Shown piece after piece: positions 5,787 to 10,933 of a stretch of 10,933 nt of DNA. Location of the stretch: contig JBHGXV010000030.1 in NCBI GenBank assembly GCA_041920505.1, forward strand, positions 1 through 10,933, in the 5' to 3' direction. A program made the position numbers and the translations under genes. The stretch comes from JBHGXV01 sp041920505 (lineage in GTDB: Bacteria > Bacillota > Bacilli > Brevibacillales > Brevibacillaceae). Every line of letters begins with the position of its first letter. Within the stretch, counting starts at the first letter, position 1. The notes under the pieces are model-generated. The model made no database searches, had not been told where the DNA came from, and was given only the letters and a program-made list of their open reading frames with translations.

Positions 5787-7633
5787 GTCACTTCCTCGAC
5801 TGGTGTGATGAATGGCTAGGAACGGTCCCCGCGAGCCGCTCGCATGAATATTTGCCGCTTGCCGACCACCTTCGCACGATGGCTGCTGTTGCCGCCGCTT
5901 CCGGGGGAGAGGAAGAGTGTCTCGTGGTATTGGGGGACATCTCCGGGATTCAGTCGTACTTGTTTGACATTTCGCATATCGGAGCAGGAAAGGTGGGGAA
6001 GCGGCTTCGGGCGCGCAGTTTTTTCCTCGGGCTGTTCAGCGAGGCGGCTGCGCACAAACTTTTGCGCCAACTAGAGTTGCCGTTGACCTGCTTGCTTCTG
6101 GCCGCAGGCGGGGTGTTTTACCTCGTGCTGCCCAAAGGTACGGAAGTGGACATCGAACGTTGGAAGGCAGATGTCAATGAAGAGCTGTACGAAAAATACC
6201 ACGGGTCGATCAGCATGCACGTGGCGTGCGAAAACGTCTCCCTCCGCACCGTGCAAAAAGAGTTTTCTTCCGTCCTTTCTTCGCTGCATCAGCAGATTCA
6301 ACACTCCAAGGGGCAACCTTTTTCCCATGTCCTGATGGATGGCGGTCAGTGGACAGAGCGGTTCTTGCACGACTGGGATCAAGCGATCGATCCTTGCCAC
6401 AGTTGCCACAGGCATCCGATCAAGCTCGGGCATGACCAGTTTTGCGAGTGGTGCGCGTTGGACGAGACGCTTGGCACCCGATTGCCGCACACGAAATATC
6501 TGCTGTTTCGCGCGGATGACCAGGGCATTCCGATTCTCCAGGGCGTGAGCGTTGAGCTGGCAAAAGAGTTGCCTGTGACCGGCGATTCGTTCTACCTGGT
6601 GCAGGGATGGAATCTCGCGGCCAGACCGTCTGGTTGGAATGTTCCGTTCCAGCGAAAATGGATGGCCAACTACGTGCCGTTGGCGCCCAAGGGGGGGTGT
6701 CCGCACTGTCTGGAACAGCGGGCGGAAGACCCAATTGGGGAAGCAGAACCGCTCAGCTTTGCCTGTCTGGCCCATGCTGCAGCGGGAAAGCCGTTACTTG
6801 CCTATGCGAAGGCGGATGTGGACAACCTCGGGATGTTGTTGTCGTTCGGGTTGTGGGACGACGGCACGGAATCGGGGTATGGCCTGGCCTACATCGCTAC
6901 TCTCAGCCGGATGCTGGAACGCTTCTTTGCCGGAGGAATCCACCAGTGGCTCTCTGGTACGTATCCCCGTTTGTACACCGTGTTTTCCGGCGGTGACGAT
7001 CTGTTTCTGGTCGGCCCATGGGACGAGGCCATCGAGGCCATGAAATTCATTGGGCAAGAGTTCGAGCGTTACGTCGGCGGAAACCGCGACGTCACGCTGT
7101 CGGCAGGCATCAGTATCGTGAAGCACATGTTGCCTTTGCCGCACGTGACTCGGGAAGTGGAAGAGGCGCTGGAAGCGGCGAAAGAGGAGCCGAACTGGCG
7201 GCGGTGCGCCAATAACCAGCAGGGAGCCGGACGAAATCAGGTGTGTGTCCGCAATCGGACGATGGAGTGGAACGATCTGGATCATGCCGTCTATCTGATG
7301 AAGCGGATGGGAAGCTGGCTCAAGCAGGGGGCCATCAGCACGGCGTTCTTGCGCATGTTGTTGCAGTTGGAGGAATTTTATCAATCGTACCGTACAGGAC
7401 AGGACAAGCGGGCCATCCGCTTCGTCCCGCTGTTAGCCTATCAGATCGCGCGCAGCGGCGAGGAATGTCCCAAACAGGCGCAGGCGGCGTACGCCGAAGC
7501 GCGTCAATGGCTGGAAACGTTGCTTGCCTTTCAGGACGAGGAGGGTCGGCGCAACTGGGAACTGCTGAGACCGGCCGTGGAATTGGCGCTGTTATCACGA
7601 CAGGAAAGGAAAGGGAATGCACATGCTGTTTGA
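5726..7633 (+). CDS. cas10: Cas10/Csm1, large subunit of the type III-A-like effector (frame interrupted upstream)
   Basis: This is the signature protein of type III CRISPR. On target RNA binding its palm domain converts ATP to cyclic oligoadenylate. Residues are numbered from the GTG at 5726. LADHLRTMAAVAA at 46-58 matches the DH-x-x-T-x-AA segment that ends the HD domain. LGDISGIQSYLF at 69-80 opens the first palm domain. CHSC (224-227) and CEWC (240-243) form a four-Cys zinc finger. KADVDNLG (362-369) and the catalytic SGGDD (421-425) belong to the second palm, and a helical C-terminal region follows. GGDD is intact, so signalling should be possible. The GTG lacks a properly spaced ribosome site and the frame is open back to 5687, so translation probably begins in the upstream fragment. 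The HD motif is missing. The stop overlaps csm2 by 17 bases. Confidence 0.93.
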   Translation: MAAAWCEFLRQAPERAEVRLSHFLDWCDEWLGTVPASRSHEYLPLADHLRTMAAVAAASGGEEECLVVLGDISGIQSYLFDISHIGAGKVGKRLRARSFFLGLFSEAAAHKLLRQLELPLTCLLLAAGGVFYLVLPKGTEVDIERWKADVNEELYEKYHGSISMHVACENVSLRTVQKEFSSVLSSLHQQIQHSKGQPFSHVLMDGGQWTERFLHDWDQAIDPCHSCHRHPIKLGHDQFCEWCALDETLGTRLPHTKYLLFRADDQGIPILQGVSVELAKELPVTGDSFYLVQGWNLAARPSGWNVPFQRKWMANYVPLAPKGGCPHCLEQRAEDPIGEAEPLSFACLAHAAAGKPLLAYAKADVDNLGMLLSFGLWDDGTESGYGLAYIATLSRMLERFFAGGIHQWLSGTYPRLYTVFSGGDDLFLVGPWDEAIEAMKFIGQEFERYVGGNRDVTLSAGISIVKHMLPLPHVTREVEEALEAAKEEPNWRRCANNQQGAGRNQVCVRNRTMEWNDLDHAVYLMKRMGSWLKQGAISTAFLRMLLQLEEFYQSYRTGQDKRAIRFVPLLAYQIARSGEECPKQAQAAYAEARQWLETLLAFQDEEGRRNWELLRPAVELALLSRQERKGNAHAV

Positions 7634-8078
7634 CGGATATTTAGTGGGCGGCTATCTGGATGAACACGGCCACCCGCGCCGGGAGTTGTATGTGGACTGG
7701 GCGGAGAGGGTGGCGAAAAAATTACTCGCCGGAAATATGACGATCACGTCACTCAGGCGGTATTATCAACACATAAAGGCGATTGAGGAGCCATTGATAA
7801 AGGATTTTGCAAACAAGCGACATCCATTGCTGACAAAGATTTTCCCGTATGGACGCTACGGTTACGGAAAAAAAGATTCCAATGTCGCAAAAGAATTTAT
7901 CGTTTTTCTGGAACAAAATTTGCCATTTGCTGAACGGGACGTGCAACACTTTCGGCTGTTTGTGGATCATTTTCAGAGTGTCGTAGGCCACTTTGTGTAT
8001 TTTGACAAGGAAAATCAACAGGAACTGCGCGGAAGTAAGCCCAAGAATACCTTTTCGGGAAAGGAGCGTAAAAAATGA
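7617..8078 (+). CDS. csm2: Csm2, small subunit of the type III-A-like effector
   Basis: This is a 153-residue helical protein. Csm2 copies stack along the belly of the Csm filament beside Csm3 and help hold target RNA. The conserved pattern appears as WAERVAKKLL (28-37) followed by TITSLRRYYQ (42-51), the family's T-x-x-x-L-R-x-x-Y helix, and by FRLFVDHFQSVVGHFVYF (112-129) near the end, matching the usual F-x-x-F...AVVAYF element. The length is slightly above the common 120-140 residues, with a Lys-rich C-terminal tail. The start overlaps cas10 by 17 bases; a second ATG two codons later is equally well placed behind AAGGGA. Its base composition is visibly more AT-rich than that of cas10 and csm4. 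The identity rests on these motifs and on gene order. Confidence 0.87.
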   Translation: MHMLFDGYLVGGYLDEHGHPRRELYVDWAERVAKKLLAGNMTITSLRRYYQHIKAIEEPLIKDFANKRHPLLTKIFPYGRYGYGKKDSNVAKEFIVFLEQNLPFAERDVQHFRLFVDHFQSVVGHFVYFDKENQQELRGSKPKNTFSGKERKK

Positions 8079-8800
8079 AACTGGTGAAATTTATTGAAAT
8101 CCAGGCAATCATGCACTGTGTAACCGGTCTTCGAATCGGCAGTTCCAAGGATACGATCGAAATTGGGGGACAGGATAATCCTATTGTCCGTCATCCCATC
8201 ACCAATGAGCCATATGTTCCAGGTTCATCGGTAAAAGGAAAACTGCGTTCCTTGCTGGAAAATGTCTACGGCCGAAAGGAAACGAAAAACGGAGAAGTAA
8301 TCCCGAAATCGAACGGGGAGCCATGCAGTTGCGGTCATCGAGACTGCTTGGTGTGCCGTGTGTTTGGGGCGCATAAAAATACGAATCACAAACTAGGTCC
8401 CACTCGCCTGTTGGTGCGGGATGTCGTTTTTACAGAAGAAGCAAGAACATGGTTGGAGACGGCACGTGAAGAAAAAGGGGTGAACATGTCTGAAGTAAAA
8501 TCAGAGAATATGGTAAACCGCATAAACGGTACGGCGGGAAACCCGCGCCCAGTTGAACGCGTTCCCGCCGGCACACGATTCGCCGTTGAGATGATGCTGA
8601 AAGTGTACGAAGGCGACGACGAACAGCGGATGCTGGAGGTGCTGCGTCAAGGGATGAGGCTGCTGGAAAACGATTATCTCGGTGCCTCGGGCAGCCGGGG
8701 ATACGGAAAAGTCAGGTTTGAAGAGATTCAGATCATAGAGCACCATGTGGATGAAAAAATCAGTCTGGAACCGGAGAGGGAATATGAGAGATCCAGGTAA
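8075..8800 (+). CDS. csm3: Csm3, Cas7-like backbone subunit and target RNase
   Basis: This 241-residue RAMP protein forms the filament that holds the crRNA and cuts bound target RNA every six bases. GLRIGSS at 18-24 is the opening RAMP motif. GGQDNPIV at 31-38 contains Asp34, equivalent to the catalytic Asp33 of the Streptococcus thermophilus protein, so target cleavage should be intact. PGSSVKGKLRSLLE (49-62) is the family's glycine-rich helix. Cys84, Cys86, Cys91 and Cys94, followed by RVFG, form a probable zinc site. GSRGYGKV (206-213) is the C-terminal RAMP loop. The start codon shares ATGA with the csm2 stop, and AAGGAG lies eight bases upstream, so translation is probably coupled. It is the only Cas7-like gene visible in the operon. 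Confidence 0.96.
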   Translation: MKLVKFIEIQAIMHCVTGLRIGSSKDTIEIGGQDNPIVRHPITNEPYVPGSSVKGKLRSLLENVYGRKETKNGEVIPKSNGEPCSCGHRDCLVCRVFGAHKNTNHKLGPTRLLVRDVVFTEEARTWLETAREEKGVNMSEVKSENMVNRINGTAGNPRPVERVPAGTRFAVEMMLKVYEGDDEQRMLEVLRQGMRLLENDYLGASGSRGYGKVRFEEIQIIEHHVDEKISLEPEREYERSR

Positions 8801-9773
8801 TGCCATGTGGGACTTGTATGAATTTGAGATCGGCCTAAAGAGCCCTTTTCTCACCCCCTGGCAGGCGGACACCTTGTTCGGGGAACTGGCCTGGGTTTGG
8901 CGGGAGGCGACGGATGAGGCCTCTTTTCTCCAATGGTTAGACGAATGGATTGAGGGGCACCCGCCGTTCGTGCTGTCAGACGGCTGGAGCAAGGATGTGT
9001 TCCCGCGGCCATTGGTTCCGGTCAACAAATGGAAAGCGGAGAAAAAACGGGAGCGAATCCAGCAGGCCCGGTTGGGAAAAGCGTGGAAGAAAGTGCGTTA
9101 TCTCAAGCGCGAGGCGTTTTTGCGGCTCTTGCAGGGAAACAGTTTATCCGAGCGCAGTGAAGAGTCGGCTGCGGACTCGCGCATGGAACGGCGAATCGTG
9201 TTGCGCAACGTGATCGACCGCGATTCCGGCAGAAGTCTTGCCGAAAGCGGGTTATACGAACAAGAAGAGATATACATGAACGATCAGCGCGACAATCTGA
9301 CCCTCTCCATTTTTGCCCGCGTCCGCGATCAATCCGCTCTGGCTCACTTGGGACAACTTTTCCGCGTGCTCTCCTGGCAGGGACATGGCAAAAAAAGATC
9401 GGTGGGATACGGACAGTTCTGTATCAGGCAGGTGCAAAAACGCGACGATCTGGATGCGGCTTTGGCAAAGGCAAACGGCGTTGTCTGGCTGAGCGGCGGG
9501 GTGCCCAGGCCAGGAGATCCGACCGTGGGCTTGTTTCAGCTGGATACGAAGTACGGAAAGCTGGGAAATGTCTACGCGTCGAGCGGATATGCGTTCAAGC
9601 GGCCGCTTACCAGAATCCTTCCGGGTGCGGTGTTTGAGACGGACGAGCCGAGGCCGTTCTATGGCGGCATGGTGAAGGGGATTTCGCCGCAACATCCGTC
9701 CGTGGTACAGTATGGTTACGCGCTGGCCGTACCCATTATCCTACGAACGGCTTTGCGTGAAGAACCAGTTTGA
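8784..9773 (+). CDS. csm4: Csm4, Cas5-like subunit of the type III-A-like effector
   Basis: This 329-residue RAMP protein normally grips the crRNA 5' tag and docks onto Cas10. SPFLTPWQADTLFGELAW at 20-37 is the hallmark N-terminal motif of Csm4. RPLVPV (75-80) follows, then a basic Lys/Arg-rich stretch (82-110). GHGKKRSVGYGQF (200-212) is the glycine-rich RAMP loop. The C-terminal region GGMVKGISPQHP is the usual end of Csm4 proteins. The ATG at 8784 follows GGAG by seven bases and overlaps csm3 by 17 bases. ATG 8745 would add 13 residues that read through csm3 and has no good ribosome site, and ATG 8805 is a possible shorter start. The stop overlaps the next gene as TTGA. Confidence 0.94.
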   Translation: MRDPGNAMWDLYEFEIGLKSPFLTPWQADTLFGELAWVWREATDEASFLQWLDEWIEGHPPFVLSDGWSKDVFPRPLVPVNKWKAEKKRERIQQARLGKAWKKVRYLKREAFLRLLQGNSLSERSEESAADSRMERRIVLRNVIDRDSGRSLAESGLYEQEEIYMNDQRDNLTLSIFARVRDQSALAHLGQLFRVLSWQGHGKKRSVGYGQFCIRQVQKRDDLDAALAKANGVVWLSGGVPRPGDPTVGLFQLDTKYGKLGNVYASSGYAFKRPLTRILPGAVFETDEPRPFYGGMVKGISPQHPSVVQYGYALAVPIILRTALREEPV

Positions 9774-10591
9774 AAACAGCAGGGGTGTTGGCTATTTTAC
9801 AGCGATACAGACTACAGATGCGTTGCCTACAGAGCGGAGAAGTGCGCGGCAATGGCGTAGAACAGTTGCATGGAGCCGTCTTCACGTGGTTGAAAGAACG
9901 AAATCCGGCGGCAGCCACCAGGCTCCATGAGGAAGCGGAGAAAGGTTTTGTGATGACGCCGATCGAAAGCAGTGCGTCACTGACGCGAAAAAACGGATTT
10001 CTCCAGTTGGAAAAGGGCGGGTTGTATCAATTCTGTCTGAACAGTTTGAACGAGTTCACCTGTGAACTGTTTACGGATCTATGCCAGTGGCTTACGCAAC
10101 GAGTCTTTCATCTCCACAACGCCTATCTCCAGATTGAAAGTGCCCATTCCCTGAACAAGCCGTTGACGTATGAAGAGTTGCTGGAAGCAAGCCTCTCTTC
10201 GTTGGCGGACAAGCACTGGACGTTGGAGTTCTTGACCCCGACCAGCTTCCGGCGTCACGGCAAACAGGAACTGTTTCCCTTGCCTGAACTGGTCTACGGC
10301 AGTCTGCTCAGGCGATGGAACCAGCACAGTACATCGCCCTTTCCCGGCGGCTCCGAGCATGAGTTCCAAAAGCTGCTGATGACTCGGTACAACCTGCAGA
10401 CAGAGTTGCTGGCTTTTTCCACATACAAAGTCGTCGGCTGCAAGGGAAAAGCGTCGTACGCTCTGCCCCCCGACGGATCGCCGTATCTGAACGTGCAAGT
10501 GGCGGTATTAAACAAGTTCGCGTCATTTGCCGGGGTGGGGTACAAGACGACGATGGGAATGGGCATGGTCCGGGTGACGGGAAAAGACTGA
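9770..10591 (+). CDS. cas6: Cas6, pre-crRNA processing endoribonuclease
   Basis: This 273-residue RAMP endoribonuclease cuts within repeats to release crRNAs carrying an 8-nt 5' tag. Early in the protein LHGAVFTWL (33-41) places His34 where the Cas6 family usually has its active-site histidine. LEFLTPTSFRR at 152-162, with LPELVYGSLLRRWN at 171-184, is typical of the CRISPR_Cas6 C-terminal domain. AGVGYKTTMGMGMV (254-267) is the glycine-rich loop ending the protein. The TTG start overlaps the csm4 stop in TTGA. It occupies the slot after csm4 that csm5 takes in standard type III-A operons, but it is too short and lacks the Csm5 opening motif. It probably processes arrays 2 and 3; array 1 has a similar tag and might be processed too, which is inference. 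Confidence 0.88.
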   Translation: MKTAGVLAILQRYRLQMRCLQSGEVRGNGVEQLHGAVFTWLKERNPAAATRLHEEAEKGFVMTPIESSASLTRKNGFLQLEKGGLYQFCLNSLNEFTCELFTDLCQWLTQRVFHLHNAYLQIESAHSLNKPLTYEELLEASLSSLADKHWTLEFLTPTSFRRHGKQELFPLPELVYGSLLRRWNQHSTSPFPGGSEHEFQKLLMTRYNLQTELLAFSTYKVVGCKGKASYALPPDGSPYLNVQVAVLNKFASFAGVGYKTTMGMGMVRVTGKD

Positions 10592-10672
10592 GCGCGTGGA
10601 TGTATATGGGTTGGATGTCGATGAGCAACGTGCCAGCGCCGATCTTGTTTGAAGTTCATCTGGTCAGCGGTT

Positions 10673-10839
10673 TCGAGCAACCGTTCAGGGCAAAATCCCC
10701 TGAGGTTGCTCGATTCAGTGGCCATCTGCGTTCGCCGTGTGTTTTTGTTCGGAAGAGGTTCTGCGACTGTGGTTTCAGGGCGGGGTGCTCGAAACTGCCT
10801 TGTGGAAGCCTTGGCGGAATTACTACAATGAAGGAAGCG
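10673..10839 (+). promoter_or_regulatory. Leader of CRISPR array 3 with three TGCTCGA elements
   Basis: This is homologous to the array 2 leader: TCGAGCA at 10673-10679, TGCTCGA at 10707-10713 and TGCTCGA at 10786-10792, in the same order and orientation. Here the first two elements extend to a perfect 10-base inverted repeat, TCGAGCAACC / GGTTGCTCGA. A second inverted pair, CAGGG / CCCTG, is nested inside, which could form a strong stem-loop or cruciform. The region begins about 80 bases after cas6 and holds no gene. Confidence 0.83.
10800..10829 (+). promoter_or_regulatory. Promoter of CRISPR array 3
   Basis: TTGTGG (10800-10805), an 18-base spacer and TACAAT (10824-10829) match the array 2 promoter in layout. 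Both -10 boxes end ten bases before the first repeat. Confidence 0.57.
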
Positions 10840-10933
10840 GTAAAAACGACTAATTCTCTGAGAGGGAATTATAACCGAGGCAACAAAACAAGAGGAATGG
10901 CAGGGTTCTCCTGGTAAAAACGACTAATTCTCT
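10840..10933 (+). CRISPR. CRISPR array 3, start only (36-nt repeat, cut by window end)
   Basis: The first repeat is at 10840-10875, beginning GTAAAAACGACTAATTC and ending GAGGGAATTATAAC. A 38-nt spacer follows (10876-10913). The second repeat starts at 10914 and its first 20 bases are identical before the window ends. Both copies are also preceded by G, so the repeat could be counted as 37 nt. It is a sister of the array 2 repeat, sharing CTAATTCTC and GAGAGGGAATT. The array continues beyond the window. Confidence 0.92.

Noticed and set aside
5726..5800. GTG 5726 as a true independent start of cas10
   Set aside because: The nearest GGGAG is only three bases away, the frame is open back to 5687 with protein-like sequence, and the upstream frame supplies a matching N-terminal part.
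9770..10591. Reading the last operon gene as csm5 by position
   Set aside because: It is only 273 residues, lacks the Csm5 opening RAMP motif, and carries Cas6-type LTPTSFRR and terminal glycine-rich motifs.

Overview
The window looks like a CRISPR-dense accessory region of a Bacillota (Firmicutes) chromosome, probably from the Bacillales. Strong AGGAGG-type ribosome sites, GTG and TTG starts, the Csm-type gene content and a 30-nt repeat ending ATTGAAAC all fit this. The organism is inferred from style; no marker gene is present.

Layout from left to right. (1) Positions 12-580 hold CRISPR array 1, with a 30-nt repeat, eight spacers, and decayed copies at both ends. (2) chrA, a two-half chromate transporter, lies on the minus strand at 753-1964. 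(3) A small HXXEE-family membrane protein lies on the plus strand at 2307-2846. (4) A leader of about 170 bases (2888-3053) leads into CRISPR array 2 (3054-3523), which has seven 36-nt repeats of a different family. (5) A bidirectional terminator (3729-3769) separates array 2 from a convergent CARF-HEPN gene of the Csm6/Csx1 type (3776-5320, minus). (6) Divergent from that gene is a tightly overlapped type III operon, cas10 - csm2 - csm3 - csm4 - cas6 (5436-10591, plus). (7) A second leader, homologous to the first, leads into CRISPR array 3 (10840 to the window end), whose repeat is a sister variant of array 2's.

How the genes should work together. Cas6 cuts transcripts of arrays 2 and 3 into crRNAs. 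Csm2, Csm3 and Csm4 with Cas10 form the effector that binds target RNA. The GGDD palm of Cas10 makes cyclic oligoadenylate, which the CARF domain senses to switch on the HEPN ribonuclease. No cas1/cas2 is visible, so spacer acquisition must be supplied from elsewhere or have been lost.

Unusual points. No csm5 is present, and cas6 sits where csm5 would normally follow csm4. Cas10 lacks the N-terminal HD nuclease motif but keeps GGDD. The cas10 reading frame is broken by one base at a C5 run (5687-5691). The leaders of arrays 2 and 3 share three copies of a TGCTCGA element with almost invariant spacing, the last just upstream of a promoter that abuts the first repeat. Array 2 shows an older and a newer repeat version along its length. 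Array 1 belongs to an unrelated repeat family with no cas genes of its own here.
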